From NCBI RefSeq assembly GCF_003144405.1, contig NZ_PENW01000007.1, forward strand, positions 1 to 64,000: a DNA stretch of 64,000 nt. The letters run 5' to 3'. Positions 51,945 to 62,475 of the stretch are shown here, piece by piece. The translations under genes and the position numbers were made by a program. The first letter of the stretch is position 1. Each line of letters starts with the position of its first letter. The DNA comes from Proteus cibi (GTDB lineage Bacteria; Pseudomonadota; Gammaproteobacteria; Enterobacterales; Enterobacteriaceae). The notes under the pieces were generated by a model. The model was given only the letters and a program-made list of their open reading frames with translations, ran no database searches and had not been told where the DNA came from.

Positions 51945-54887
51945 ATGGCAAAAACTATCATACTCACATTGAAAGGACTCTCATGCTCCCACTGTGTGAA
52001 CAGTGTAAAAAAAGCACTTGATGCTCGCAATGATATAGAGCAGGCGATTGTGACTATTCAATACGCTAAAATTGACAGCGATGCAACTGCGGAAAGCTTA
52101 ATCAAAACAATTGAAGATGCAGGCTATGAAGCAAGTATTGCAACACAACCCAATGTAAAATTAAGCCTAAGTGGACTTAACTGCATGAAGTGTGTTGGTA
52201 AAACTGAAAAAGCCTTATTAGCTGTTGAAGGTGTTGTCGCAGTTAATGTGACAAAAGAGTCAGCTGAAATTTTTGGTGGCGCGACTGCAGATACTTTAAT
52301 TGCAGCGATTACGGCGGAAGGTTTTCAAGCAAAGTTAGCGCCCACTGATAACGCAATTCATTTAACGCTATCTGGCTTAAATTGTGGTCATTGTGTCGCT
52401 TCAGTAAAAAAAGCGCTAGAAAATACTACAGGGGTTGAAACAGCTGAAGTTGAATTAACTCACGCAAAAGTAACGGGTTCTGCAACTGCTGAGACCTTAA
52501 TTACCGCCATTACAGAAGCCGGTTTTGAAGCACAACAAGCAGGTACTGATTTCCCAAAAACTGAGCCGCTGACGCAAGCACATGCACAACTGGAAGCATC
52601 GTCAGCGGCTATTTGTGATATTCCAGTCGAAAATGCGGATATTGATAATGGCGCTGAAATCGATGCTGATGATGACAACAGTGTTCAACTTTTAATTGAT
52701 GGCATGACCTGTGCAAGTTGCGTAAACAAGGTTCACAAAGCATTACAATCTGTTGATGGTGTTGAAAATGTGCGTGTAAATCTTGCTGAACGTAGTGCAT
52801 TAGTAACCGGTGAAATCGATCATGATGCACTCGTAACCGCCATTGAAAAAGCGGGTTATGGCGCTGAAATTATTCAAGACGATATAAAACGCAGAGAACG
52901 GCAGCAAGAAGTTGCTGTTGCCAATATGAAACGTTTTCGCTGGCAAGCCGCATTAGCCTTAGTTGTTGGTATCCCTGTCATGATATGGGGAATGATCGGC
53001 GACAATATGATGCTTACAGAAGCTAATCACAACATCTGGTTAGGCATTGGTATTGCAACGCTGTTTGTGATGGTTGTTGCTGGTGGTCATTTTTACCGTA
53101 GTGCATGGCAGAGTTTAAAAAACCGCAGTGCAACAATGGATACTCTCGTTGCGTTAGGAACAGGAACAGCGTGGCTCTATTCCATTACCGTGAACTTATG
53201 GCCAGAGGTATTCCCAGCTCAAGCTCGACATCTCTATTATGAAGCCAGTGCGATGATTATCGGCTTAATCAATCTGGGCCATATGCTTGAGCAAAGAGCG
53301 CGCCAGCGTTCATCTAAAGCACTAGAACGGCTATTAGATTTAACACCACCAACAGCGAGAGTCATCACTGCAAATGGTGAAGTTGAAATGCCACTCGCTG
53401 ATGTTAAACAAGGAATGACTTTACGCTTAGCAACAGGTGATAAAGTCCCCGTTGATGGTGAAATTACCCAAGGTGAAGTGTGGATGGATGAGGCAATGCT
53501 GACAGGCGAGCCCATTCCACAGCAAAAAACGGTGGGTGACACTATTCATGCGGGCACAACGGTTCAAGATGGTTCAGTGCTATTTAAAGCGGCTGCCGTA
53601 GGAAGTAAAACAACACTTGCTCGTATTATTAAATTAGTTCGCCAAGCACAAAGTAGTAAACCTGAAATAGGACAGCTCGCTGATAAAATATCAAGTGTGT
53701 TTGTCCCCATTGTCGTTGTTATCGCTCTTATTGCAGGTGCTATTTGGTATTTCTTTGGTCCATCGCCACAAATTACCTATGCACTGGTGATTATCACTAC
53801 CGTTCTTATCATTGCTTGCCCTTGTGCTTTAGGTTTGGCGACGCCTATGTCGATTATTTCAGGTGTAGGTCGAGCGGCTGAATATGGTGTATTAGTCCGT
53901 GATGCAGATGCACTACAACAAGCGAGTAAGCTAGATACTTTGGTCTTTGATAAAACAGGAACACTGACGGAAGGTCTGCCCCAAGTCACCGACATTCATA
54001 CTTTCAATCAAATAGATGAAACTCAAGCGCTTGCATTGGCGGCATCGTTGGAAAATGGTTCTAATCACCCATTAGCGAAAGCCATTTTAACGCGAGCTCA
54101 CGACATTGATTTACCTGAAGTAAATAAGTTTCGTACATTAGCCGGTATGGGATTAAGTGGTGAAATTAATGGTAAAACCGTACTTTTAGGTAACCCTAAA
54201 TTAATGGTCGAATCGGGTATTGATATTAGTGAAGTGAATTCATTGATTGATTCTCAAGCTGCCAAAGGTGTTACTCCTGTTTTATTAGCACACAACGGCA
54301 AAATTGCAGCATTACTGTCTATTCGCGACCCACTCAGAGAAGATACTGTAAGTGCATTACAACGTTTACATCATCAAGGTTACCGCCTAGTAATGTTAAC
54401 CGGGGATAATCCAATTACAGCAAATGCAATAGCAAAAGAAGCCGGTATTGACCAAGTCATCGCGGGTGTTATGCCTGAAGGCAAAGCCCAAGCCATTACT
54501 GACCTTCAAGCCGAAGGACGCTGTGTTGCAATGATTGGCGATGGTATCAACGATGCCCCTGCATTAGCTAAAGCAGATGTCGGTATTGCGATGGGGGGAG
54601 GGAGTGATATTGCAATTGAAACCGCAGCTATTACGTTAATGCGCCATAGTTTGCATGGTGTCGCTGATGCGGTTGAGATCTCAAAAGGTACACTACGTAA
54701 TATGAAGCAGAATTTATTTGGTGCCTTTGTTTATAACAGCTTAGGTATTCCTATAGCAGCAGGTATTCTCTATCCATTTACAGGCACATTATTAAACCCT
54801 GTTGTTGCAGGTGCAGCAATGGCGCTATCCTCAATCACGGTTGTCAGCAACGCAAACCGCTTATTACGATTTAAACCTAAGCAATAA
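51945..54887 (+). CDS. copA: Copper-exporting P-type ATPase CopA with four metal-binding domains
   Basis: 980 aa from the ATG at 51945 (GGAG upstream; aligns with the E. coli start); a longer frame to 51900 is less likely. It has four HMA domains, with GLSCSHC, GLNCMKC, GLNCGHC and GMTCASC, against two in E. coli CopA (834 aa). The ATPase core shows TGEP, the transmembrane CPC ([14 protein letters not shown]), DKTGTLTEG with the phosphorylated Asp, and [10 protein letters not shown]. It pumps Cu(I) to the periplasm. Confidence 0.96.
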   Translation: MAKTIILTLKGLSCSHCVNSVKKALDARNDIEQAIVTIQYAKIDSDATAESLIKTIEDAGYEASIATQPNVKLSLSGLNCMKCVGKTEKALLAVEGVVAVNVTKESAEIFGGATADTLIAAITAEGFQAKLAPTDNAIHLTLSGLNCGHCVASVKKALENTTGVETAEVELTHAKVTGSATAETLITAITEAGFEAQQAGTDFPKTEPLTQAHAQLEASSAAICDIPVENADIDNGAEIDADDDNSVQLLIDGMTCASCVNKVHKALQSVDGVENVRVNLAERSALVTGEIDHDALVTAIEKAGYGAEIIQDDIKRRERQQEVAVANMKRFRWQAALALVVGIPVMIWGMIGDNMMLTEANHNIWLGIGIATLFVMVVAGGHFYRSAWQSLKNRSATMDTLVALGTGTAWLYSITVNLWPEVFPAQARHLYYEASAMIIGLINLGHMLEQRARQRSSKALERLLDLTPPTARVITANGEVEMPLADVKQGMTLRLATGDKVPVDGEITQGEVWMDEAMLTGEPIPQQKTVGDTIHAGTTVQDGSVLFKAAAVGSKTTLARIIKLVRQAQSSKPEIGQLADKISSVFVPIVVVIALIAGAIWYFFGPSPQITYALVIITTVLIIACPCALGLATPMSIISGVGRAAEYGVLVRDADALQQASKLDTLVFDKTGTLTEGLPQVTDIHTFNQIDETQALALAASLENGSNHPLAKAILTRAHDIDLPEVNKFRTLAGMGLSGEINGKTVLLGNPKLMVESGIDISEVNSLIDSQAAKGVTPVLLAHNGKIAALLSIRDPLREDTVSALQRLHHQGYRLVMLTGDNPITANAIAKEAGIDQVIAGVMPEGKAQAITDLQAEGRCVAMIGDGINDAPALAKADVGIAMGGGSDIAIETAAITLMRHSLHGVADAVEISKGTLRNMKQNLFGAFVYNSLGIPIAAGILYPFTGTLLNPVVAGAAMALSSITVVSNANRLLRFKPKQ

Positions 54888-54920
54888 TACTTAAAAATGG
54901 ATTAAGATATATTATATTAG

Positions 54921-54956
54921 AACCTCTTTTACTTATCGGTAAAAGGGGTTTTTTAT
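54921..54956 (+). terminator. copA terminator
   Basis: AACCTCTTTTAC/GTAAAAGGGGTT 12-base-pair stem (one G-T) with loop TTATCG, followed by six T. Confidence 0.9.
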
Positions 54957-55263
54957 TATCTTATTTTTAATGTTTCTTTGATGATTATTAGTATTATCAA
55001 AAGGTTAAAAAAAAGCCGACATTTCTATCGGCCAGTCAAAGAGGAATTTCTCATTATACAAGAGAGTCATCACTCCGCCCTCTTAGCGCTAGAATAGCAA
55101 TATCTTATAAATATTTCATTAAAATTTATCACTCATAAAATAAATACAACATTGACATAACAATCAACCTAATAATATGGCTATTTATTTATATTAAATA
55201 GAGAATTAACATTCAAAATATACAAAGAAAAAAAACACGATTTTATTTTAAAAGGATTTAAAA
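54957..55263. other. Intergenic region upstream of the autotransporter gene
   Basis: Very AT-rich. It contains the minus-strand terminator at 55007-55032 and an AAAGGA site before the TTG start of the autotransporter. No gene is supported, although a 21-codon minus-strand frame overlaps the hairpin. Confidence 0.5.
55007..55032 (-). terminator. Orphan minus-strand intrinsic terminator
   Basis: On the minus strand GCCGA-TAGAAATG-TCGGC is followed by eight T. No minus-strand gene precedes it, so it may terminate a short RNA or antisense transcript. Confidence 0.65.
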
Positions 55264-56454
55264 TTGAAATATAAAAGTATTTTTATTACAACAATATCTA
55301 TTATTTACTCATCCTGTGCTTTTTCAAACATATTAAGCTCAAAATCGCCTTCTGACTTTATCATTTCTGAATATGAAGAACCTAAAATTAGAGAGCTATA
55401 CTCATCATCAGATTTTTTTAATCAAATAGTCGATGATAACTTAATCAGAGTAGTAAAAGGAACTAATAAAGAAATTTATGGTATTGAAATAAATAGCAGT
55501 ATAGTTAAAGATTTAGAAAAATATCTAAGGATTCATAAATTAACCAATTCGGCTGACCTTGTACAAAAGAATATTATTAATAAAAATGGTTATATTGAAA
55601 TCCAACCTGATAATAACGATTTAAAAATAGGAATAGTGAATTACTTATCAGAAAAAAACTTATTAACAACAGAAAATAATAAAGAGGTCATTAATCAAAT
55701 CCAACATAAAAAAACAATGATCTACAATATTCAAGATAGTCTATTATCATTAGGTGATCTAGGTTCACCTGAGAGGACAAATAAAATTATCAATAATACT
55801 AATGCAAAAAATCGCTCTTTATTCTTATTAGAGAAAAATACAAAACAAGATCTAGAACAGATAAGTGAGTTACAAAAGCAAGATTACGCATTACTTAGAA
55901 ATTTAGTTTCGGATAATAATCAAAGATTATCAGAAAACCATCAAGATAATGCAAAAAAAATAAAAAACAATAAAACTGATATTGATAAAAATACTCATGA
56001 TATTGAGCGTAACACTAACAACATAAGAGAAAATAGAACTAACATTAATAATATAAAAGAAAACTATATTGATAACCTCAATGTTAATGGAAATAATATT
56101 TCACTAAAAAGTCATTTTGCTACTCTTTATACAGAACAATCACTCTCAAGAAATGAATTTAAAACGCTAAAAAATAACTTTGAGCACTTTAAATCTGATA
56201 CTCAAAACCGTTTTTACAAAGTTGAAAAACGTGCCAACCAAGGTATTGCTTCTGTTGCCGCGATGAGTAATTTACCTTTTACCGATAGCGCCACATTTAG
56301 TACCGCTATCGGTATTGGTAATTATCGTAACGCCACGGCACTTGCTTGGGGTATGCAATACCGAATTAATGAAAATGTTAAAGTAAGAGCTTCTACCGCG
56401 TGGAATGAAAGTAATAGCTGGGTCTCTGCGGGAGGGGTTGGCGTAAGCTGGTAA
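55264..56454 (+). CDS. Trimeric autotransporter adhesin (YadA-anchor family)
   Basis: 396 aa with a TTG start after AAAGGA. A signal peptide (SIFITTISIIYSSCAFS) is followed by an AT-rich, Asn/Lys-rich passenger without clear repeats, and a coiled-coil stalk (residues about 205-290: TDIDKNTHDIERNTNNIREN). The C-terminal 75 residues form the YadA-type membrane anchor: ANQGIASVAAMSNLPF and the final beta-strands ending GGVGVSW. It forms homotrimers on the cell surface. Codon use and composition differ from neighbours, and it takes the place of ybaQ in the E. coli order, suggesting transfer. Confidence 0.88.
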   Translation: MKYKSIFITTISIIYSSCAFSNILSSKSPSDFIISEYEEPKIRELYSSSDFFNQIVDDNLIRVVKGTNKEIYGIEINSSIVKDLEKYLRIHKLTNSADLVQKNIINKNGYIEIQPDNNDLKIGIVNYLSEKNLLTTENNKEVINQIQHKKTMIYNIQDSLLSLGDLGSPERTNKIINNTNAKNRSLFLLEKNTKQDLEQISELQKQDYALLRNLVSDNNQRLSENHQDNAKKIKNNKTDIDKNTHDIERNTNNIRENRTNINNIKENYIDNLNVNGNNISLKSHFATLYTEQSLSRNEFKTLKNNFEHFKSDTQNRFYKVEKRANQGIASVAAMSNLPFTDSATFSTAIGIGNYRNATALAWGMQYRINENVKVRASTAWNESNSWVSAGGVGVSW

Positions 56455-56561
56455 ATAACGTAAAAACAGCGAAAGCTAAGTAAAGCTTAGTTTTCATTGT
56501 TTCATTCAATTAAAAATCCGTTATGCTGGGCTTAGTGATCGACACTCAAAGGAGCATATCA

Positions 56562-57371
56562 ATGACGGGTATTTTTCAGAAAATCAAACATTGGATAGGA
56601 ATAAAAAATACGATCCATTACCCTTATCCCGCTGTTGATATTACACTACCTAATAATGTCTCTTTGCATCTTGTGGGAAGTATCCATATGGGAGTTTCCA
56701 CAATGTCGCCACTTTCCAATGTACTCATTAACGAAATAAAAAATGCTGAGGCGATTATCGTTGAAGCCGATATCTCGACGGACGTTCAGCCTTTTGATCA
56801 AGCATCCCTTTTTAGAGCGTCACTAGAAACACGCTTAAATACCCCTCTTTTTTCTCAAATTACACAGCATTGTGAAGATCTCGCTCTCTCACTTTATCAA
56901 CTTGAAAATAAACCGCTGTGGCAAATTGCTTTGATTTTACAATCTACCCAAGCAATGCAACTCGGACTGCAACCGCAATACGGCATTGATTATCAGGTCA
57001 TCCAATATGCTAATGCGTACAAAAAAAACATTATTGAACTTGAAGGCATTGAGGATCAGGTCGCATTATTATTGAATTTCCCTGACGATGGTCAGCAATT
57101 ACTCGAAGACACACTAAAAAATTGGCACGAGAACGCACGTACATTGCAAATCATGATCAATTGGTGGTTAAATTATAATAGCAAAGAGAAACAACCCCCT
57201 TTGCCGAATACCTTTAGTAAAGCTGTATTTGATATTTTAATGGAAAGCCGTAACCAAAAATGGGCAAGCATATTATCAAAATTACCCGCAGGTCGTTACG
57301 TAGTGACGGTAGGTGCCCTTCATTTATTTGGTGAAGAGAATCTGATCGATTTATTAACGCACCCAGCATAA
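56562..57371 (+). CDS. ybaP: TraB/GumN-family protein YbaP
   Basis: 269 aa from the ATG at 56562 with AAGGAG upstream; the frame to 56523 lacks a site. TraB/GumN features: HLVGSIHMGV, IIVEADIS, MESRNQKWA and YVVTVGALHLFGEENLIDLL. The family has conserved GxxH and Glu residues suggestive of a metal-dependent hydrolase, but the activity is unproven. It stands next to ybaK as in E. coli. Confidence 0.9.
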   Translation: MTGIFQKIKHWIGIKNTIHYPYPAVDITLPNNVSLHLVGSIHMGVSTMSPLSNVLINEIKNAEAIIVEADISTDVQPFDQASLFRASLETRLNTPLFSQITQHCEDLALSLYQLENKPLWQIALILQSTQAMQLGLQPQYGIDYQVIQYANAYKKNIIELEGIEDQVALLLNFPDDGQQLLEDTLKNWHENARTLQIMINWWLNYNSKEKQPPLPNTFSKAVFDILMESRNQKWASILSKLPAGRYVVTVGALHLFGEENLIDLLTHPA

Positions 57372-57405
57372 AAATATTGTTCTCATCGTGTAAGTAGGAA
57401 TAACT

Positions 57406-57885
57406 ATGACTCCCGCTGTCAATTTACTGGAAAAACAAAAAATCAAATTTACCCTTCATCCTTATGAGCATGATGCTAATGTCCATAATTTTGGTGATGA
57501 AGCCGTTGAAAAATTAGGTTTAGATAATCGCCAAGTATTCAAAACACTCTTAGTTTCTTTAAATGGTGATGCTAAAAATCTTGCTGTTGCAGTAACACCG
57601 GTTTCTGGTCAGTTAGATTTAAAACTCGTTGCTAAGTGCTTTAAAGCAAAAAAAGCAGATATGGCAGATCCACAAATTGCCCAAAAGGTCACCGGTTATT
57701 TAGTGGGGGGAATAAGCCCATTAGGTCAGAAAAAACGCCTACCAACAGTGATTGATAAACAAGCACTTGAATTTAACACTATCTTTGTTTCTGGCGGTAA
57801 GCGTGGCTTAGATATTGAATTATCAGCCGAAGATTTAGGCGCTGTATTAGGCGCTCAATTTGCACTTATTCGTAAAGAGTCATAA
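57406..57885 (+). CDS. ybaK: Cys-tRNA(Pro)/Cys-tRNA(Cys) deacylase YbaK
   Basis: 159 aa as in E. coli. YbaK/ProX fold with the Lys in [10 protein letters not shown] and [17 protein letters not shown]. It removes cysteine mischarged onto tRNA-Pro. Follows ybaP, convergent with ushA. Confidence 0.95.
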   Translation: MTPAVNLLEKQKIKFTLHPYEHDANVHNFGDEAVEKLGLDNRQVFKTLLVSLNGDAKNLAVAVTPVSGQLDLKLVAKCFKAKKADMADPQIAQKVTGYLVGGISPLGQKKRLPTVIDKQALEFNTIFVSGGKRGLDIELSAEDLGAVLGAQFALIRKES

Positions 57886-57953
57886 TCATTAATGATTTTT
57901 TATTTTAAGGCTCACCCTCAAAATAAGAAATTAACGTGATTTAAACCCAAAAT

Positions 57954-57982
57954 AAAAGGCGACATTTAATGTCGCCTTTTTT
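57954..57982. terminator. Bidirectional terminator between ybaK and ushA
   Basis: AAAAGGCGACAT/ATGTCGCCTTTT perfect 12-base-pair stem with a TTA loop, T run on the plus strand and A run on the other side. Confidence 0.9.
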
Positions 57983-58006
57983 CTATATAAGCGTTATTGG
58001 TAAAAC

Positions 58007-59671
58007 TTATTTTTTATAAACAATTTCGCCTTTAGGTTCGAAATCTGCTGCTTTCAATGGAGAATGCGCTTCGATATAACCTTTTAAGACTTCAGCATCA
58101 ACAAACCCAGTATTGACATAACCTGGATGTGTATCAATCTTAGGATAACCATCACCACCAATACCGTTAAAGTTGAGTGTTGCCATGCGGTAAGACTTCG
58201 TTTTATCCAATGGTTTGCCTGCAATTTTAACATCGCTAACTTTACAGTCTGCATCTACGGTTAAGCTAACATTGTAGAATTGAGCATAAGCACCCGAATC
58301 TACTTTCATACAGGCAACTGCTGACAAATAAGGCTCGACTTCTTCACCTTTAAAATCAACATAAACCAACTCGTTGGCGAATGGTTGAACTTTCAGAACG
58401 TCTTTATAAGTGATATCACCAGATTCAATAGAATCACGAACACCACCACCGCTCATAATGGCAAAGTCTGCATTCGCACGTTCAGCTTGAGCGGATAATA
58501 ATAGACGAGCCATATTGGTCTGAACAAAGCGAACTTTACTACGATCACCTTCTAATTTACCAACAACCTCACCCACTTTAACATTCAGTTGCTCACCACC
58601 TTTTTCTTGGTAAGGTGTCAGCAATTTCATCATTTCAGGGTTATGAGGAATTTCTTCTGTGTAGTAAACGAGTTCAGTTGTACCGTCGTCTTTCTTCACT
58701 TTCTGATTTAAGTTGATTGGGATTAATTGGTAATGTTTTAGCGTGAATTCACCATTACGGAATTCGAAGTCTGCACGACCAACATATTTACCCCATTCAT
58801 GTGCTTGAACAATCCATGTACCATTTTGGTTATCTGGTGCACAAGGTGTGCCTGGCACATAATCCGCTTGTTTGTAGTTTTTATTCTCTTGAGACATACA
58901 AACCGGATCTTGTGAGTGACCACCCACAATCATATCAAGGTAACCTTTTGGTAACGCACGCGCCATTTCCACATCACCTGGCGCGTTAGAGCCATGATTA
59001 CCATCATCATAGTGACCCATATGAGTGGCTGCGATAATAATGTCTGGTTTTTCTGTTGTACGCAGTTCTTCTACGACTTTTTTAGCTTCATCCGAAGGCT
59101 TGCGGAATTCAGTATCAGGGAAGTTTGCTGGGTTACCAATACGCACAGTATCATCAGTCGTTAAACCTAATACGGCAATTTTCACGCCTTGCTTATCAAA
59201 AATGGTGTAAGGTTTGAATAAACGCTCACCGGTACTTTTTTGATAAATATTCGCAGATAAGAATGGGAATGTTGCCCATTTTTCTTGTTGACGTAAAACA
59301 TCTAATGGATTATCGAATTCATGGTTACCCAGTGCCATTGCATCATAGCCCACAAGATTCATACCTTTAAAATCAGGCTCTGCATCTTGTAAATCAGATT
59401 CTGGAACACCCGTATTGATATCACCACCCGATAACAGCAGTACGCTACCACCTTTTTTAGCAACTTCATCACGAATATTATCAACAACCGTTTTTTGTGC
59501 CGCTAAACCATATTCTCCACGATCGTTATGCCAAAAATGGCCATGGTGATCATTGGTATGCAAAATGGTAATTTCGTAGGTTTTATCCTTTTCCCATGCC
59601 TGAGACATCGCAGGCGCCATCGCTAAAGAAACCGTCAATGCGCATGCTGATAATTTAAAAGATAAGCTCAT
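58007..59671 (-). CDS. ushA: Periplasmic 5'-nucleotidase / UDP-sugar hydrolase UshA
   Basis: 554 aa. Signal peptide MSLSFKLSACALTVSLAMAP. Metallophosphatase domain with ILHTNDHHGHF, LLSGGDINTG, ALGNHEFD and IVGGHSQDP; the C-terminal substrate domain ends with a Phe-containing pocket and NFNGIGGDGYP. It degrades nucleotides and UDP-sugars in the periplasm for salvage. Confidence 0.96.
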   Translation of the reverse strand: MSLSFKLSACALTVSLAMAPAMSQAWEKDKTYEITILHTNDHHGHFWHNDRGEYGLAAQKTVVDNIRDEVAKKGGSVLLLSGGDINTGVPESDLQDAEPDFKGMNLVGYDAMALGNHEFDNPLDVLRQQEKWATFPFLSANIYQKSTGERLFKPYTIFDKQGVKIAVLGLTTDDTVRIGNPANFPDTEFRKPSDEAKKVVEELRTTEKPDIIIAATHMGHYDDGNHGSNAPGDVEMARALPKGYLDMIVGGHSQDPVCMSQENKNYKQADYVPGTPCAPDNQNGTWIVQAHEWGKYVGRADFEFRNGEFTLKHYQLIPINLNQKVKKDDGTTELVYYTEEIPHNPEMMKLLTPYQEKGGEQLNVKVGEVVGKLEGDRSKVRFVQTNMARLLLSAQAERANADFAIMSGGGVRDSIESGDITYKDVLKVQPFANELVYVDFKGEEVEPYLSAVACMKVDSGAYAQFYNVSLTVDADCKVSDVKIAGKPLDKTKSYRMATLNFNGIGGDGYPKIDTHPGYVNTGFVDAEVLKGYIEAHSPLKAADFEPKGEIVYKK

Positions 59672-60070
59672 GGTATATCCCCATGTATATTATTTATTGA
59701 GAAGGTTCTGCCATGGTTCTACAGTAGAAAAAGAAGACAGAAGTTAAATACTTTTGCTGTATTTTATGATGTAGGTTATATAATTTTTTTATTATTTCAT
59801 TGATCCGATAGTTTTTTTGAGACCTGAATCAAACTCTATTTCTCACAAAAGCACTCAACTCCAAATAGATGTAAACTAGACCAATGAAAATAGAAATAAT
59901 TGATTAACAATAACACGGTGACAAAAAATCAAACTGATCAATACTACAGTGATTTTCTTCCCCTATTTTTACCTTATCTCCATCAATAACGACTATACTT
60001 TCTATTGAATACATAACGCTAGCGTTGTCTCTTTAGTTACACCCTATCGCGTTATACAGCCCTAGATTGG
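59672..60070. other. ushA upstream region, no gene seen
   Basis: AT-rich, containing the ushA leader on the minus strand. No open frame or clear promoter was read. The end runs into the fsr remnant. Confidence 0.5.
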
Positions 60071-60074
60071 ACAG

Positions 60075-60346
60075 AGCAATTAGCCATATTCATGGGTGTG
60101 ATCTTGGCTTCAGCATTTTCTGCTATCTTAATTTATGCTCAAGAGTGAGTTTAGAGTAAAACAAGTATGGTTTCTGGACTTTTCTTTGGACTTATTTTTG
60201 GGATGAAAGGTATTGGTGCTGCGGTCTTAGGATATGCTACCGAGCAGACGAGTATTAAATATGTCTACCCTATTTGCATTTACCTTCCAATATTCGGTGT
60301 TTTCACCCTTTTTCTTCCTAATATCGGGGTAGATAAAACCAAATAA
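60075..60346 (+). pseudogene. fsr: C-terminal remnant of fosmidomycin resistance protein Fsr
   Basis: Translation of one frame gives IFMGVILASAFSAILIYAQE, two in-frame stops, then MVSGLFFGLIFGMKGIGAAV and LPIFGVFTLFLPNIG, which follows the C-terminus of the E. coli MFS protein Fsr. Only about 90 of some 400 codons remain. Its orientation and place, between ushA and ybaL, match E. coli, so this is decay of the ancestral gene. Confidence 0.85.
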
Positions 60347-60584
60347 CTTGTAATCACCCCTGTTATCTAAATGAACCAATAACAAGGTACTGCTTACTTT
60401 AAAAGGTAAGACTGATTAAAATAACATAAAAAAGTGCATTTGCATCAAAAAACTCAATCAACTTGTTATTTTTATAAATAATCAATAATTTTTAGCGAAT
60501 TTATTGCATGAATACGTTAAACTATCAGCCTGCTATATTACTCGCCCCCCGATACATGTAGTTTAATAAAAAGAAGGAGAATTG

Positions 60585-62345
60585 ATGCCGCATTCAACAC
60601 CCCTCATTACCACCATTGTTGGTGGGTTAGCACTTGCTTACATTTTAGGCATGATCGCTCAACGGCTAAAAATCTCACCTTTAGTAGGATATCTTGCTGC
60701 GGGTGTACTCGCTGGTCCGTTTACTCCTGGCTTTGTTGCTGATACATCTCTCGCCCCTGAGCTCGCTGAAATTGGCGTCATTCTGCTAATGTTTGGTGTA
60801 GGTTTACACTTTTCGTTAAAAGATCTGATGGCCGTCAAAGCTATCGCTATTCCCGGTGCTATTGCTCAAATAGCAGTGGCAACACTATTAGGATTGGGAT
60901 TATCCGCATTTTTTGGCTGGGGTTTATTTAGTGGCATTGTATTCGGTTTGTGTCTATCAACAGCAAGTACCGTTGTTCTTTTACGTGCACTTGAAGAAAG
61001 AGGCCTAATTGATAGCCAACGAGGTCAAATTGCTATTGGTTGGCTGATTGTTGAAGACTTAGCAATGGTCTTAGCCCTTGTACTACTCCCAGCTATTGCC
61101 AATATGCTGGAAAGTAGCGATCAAACCAATGTTTCTCAACTCATGATTAATTTAGGTATCACTATCGGTAAAGTGGTGGCATTTATCTTAATTATGATGA
61201 TTGTTGGTCGAAAGCTTATTCCGTGGATTTTATCTAAAACCGCGGCAACAGGTTCTCGAGAACTCTTTACATTATGTGTATTAGCTCTTGCTTTAGGTAT
61301 CGCTTATGGCGCTGTAACCTTATTCGATGCTTCCTTCGCATTAGGGGCATTCTTTGCCGGTATGGTGCTTAACGAGTCTGAATTAAGCCACAGAGCGGCT
61401 CAAGATACTTTACCGTTACGTGATGCCTTTGCTGTTCTGTTCTTTGTGTCTGTCGGCATGCTGTTCGATCCAATGGTGTTAATTGAACATCCTCTTGGGA
61501 TCTTAGCAACACTGGCTATCATAATTATTGGTAAATCTGCAGCAGCGCTCGTCCTGGTACGAATGTTTGGACATTCTCGACGAACCGCCTTAACCATTTC
61601 AGCCAGTCTTGCTCAAATTGGTGAATTTGCCTTTATTCTTGCTGGTCTCGGTGTGGCGCTAAACGTTTTAGAACCCGATGCTCGTAATCTTGTTTTAGCC
61701 GGTGCGTTAGTCTCTATTATGCTAAACCCTGTTCTGTTCTCTTTATTAGACCGTTATCTGGCGAAAACAGAAACCAAAGAAGAAGTGGAACAGTTACAAC
61801 AAGAAGAGCTGGAAGAAGAGATGCCTGTCCCTGTTGATATTTGTGGTCACGCCATTATTGTCGGTTATGGACGCGCAGGAAGCATGCTTACTGAAAAATT
61901 ATTAGCTCAATCTATTCCATTAGTTATTATCGAAAATAGCCGTAATAAATTCACTGAATTAAAAGAGAAAAGTTTAAACACCGTACTGGGTAATGCATCG
62001 ACGAAAGAGTCACTTGCTTTAGCCCGTATTGATTGTGCTAAATCTTTATTACTGACGATACCTAATGGTTATGAAGCAGCCGATATCGCTGAAACAGCAA
62101 GAAGTATGAACCCCGATTTAAATATCATTGTTCGTGCTCATTTTGACGATATTATCGTGCGGGCTAACTATGATGAAGAAGCGTCTTTTATCCTTGAAAA
62201 AGGCGCAAATCACGTCATTATCGATGAAGATCAAACCGCATCTGCAATGGCAAATATGCTAATTAAAGAAGTAGAATTTGGTTGTGCTATTGATGATACA
62301 CCAGAAAATGGTCAACAAATCATTGCACCTAATGCCGCGCAGTAA
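60585..62345 (+). CDS. ybaL: CPA2 family cation/proton antiporter YbaL
   Basis: 586 aa from the ATG at 60585, preceded by AAGGAG; a TTG one codon earlier is an alternative. Twelve or more membrane helices include the motif GVILLMFGVGLHFSLKDLM. A C-terminal TrkA-N/KTN domain starts at IIVGYGRAGSMLTEKLL near residue 425. Probably a K+/H+ antiporter regulated by nucleotides. Confidence 0.94.
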   Translation: MPHSTPLITTIVGGLALAYILGMIAQRLKISPLVGYLAAGVLAGPFTPGFVADTSLAPELAEIGVILLMFGVGLHFSLKDLMAVKAIAIPGAIAQIAVATLLGLGLSAFFGWGLFSGIVFGLCLSTASTVVLLRALEERGLIDSQRGQIAIGWLIVEDLAMVLALVLLPAIANMLESSDQTNVSQLMINLGITIGKVVAFILIMMIVGRKLIPWILSKTAATGSRELFTLCVLALALGIAYGAVTLFDASFALGAFFAGMVLNESELSHRAAQDTLPLRDAFAVLFFVSVGMLFDPMVLIEHPLGILATLAIIIIGKSAAALVLVRMFGHSRRTALTISASLAQIGEFAFILAGLGVALNVLEPDARNLVLAGALVSIMLNPVLFSLLDRYLAKTETKEEVEQLQQEELEEEMPVPVDICGHAIIVGYGRAGSMLTEKLLAQSIPLVIIENSRNKFTELKEKSLNTVLGNASTKESLALARIDCAKSLLLTIPNGYEAADIAETARSMNPDLNIIVRAHFDDIIVRANYDEEASFILEKGANHVIIDEDQTASAMANMLIKEVEFGCAIDDTPENGQQIIAPNAAQ

Positions 62346-62394
62346 CTAATTTATTATTCTACTGACCTAGTCTATTGAATAAAAAATAAATACA

Positions 62395-62429
62395 AAAAAA
62401 CCTATCAATATCATGTTGATAGGTTTTTT
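62395..62429. terminator. Bidirectional terminator between ybaL and gsk
   Basis: CCTATCAA/TTGATAGG with flanking A and T runs extending the stem, loop TATCATG. It lies between convergent genes. Confidence 0.9.
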
Positions 62430-62475
62430 ATTACTTAAAATTTGCTTCTATTTTTATTGAGAAAAACAGTAAAAA

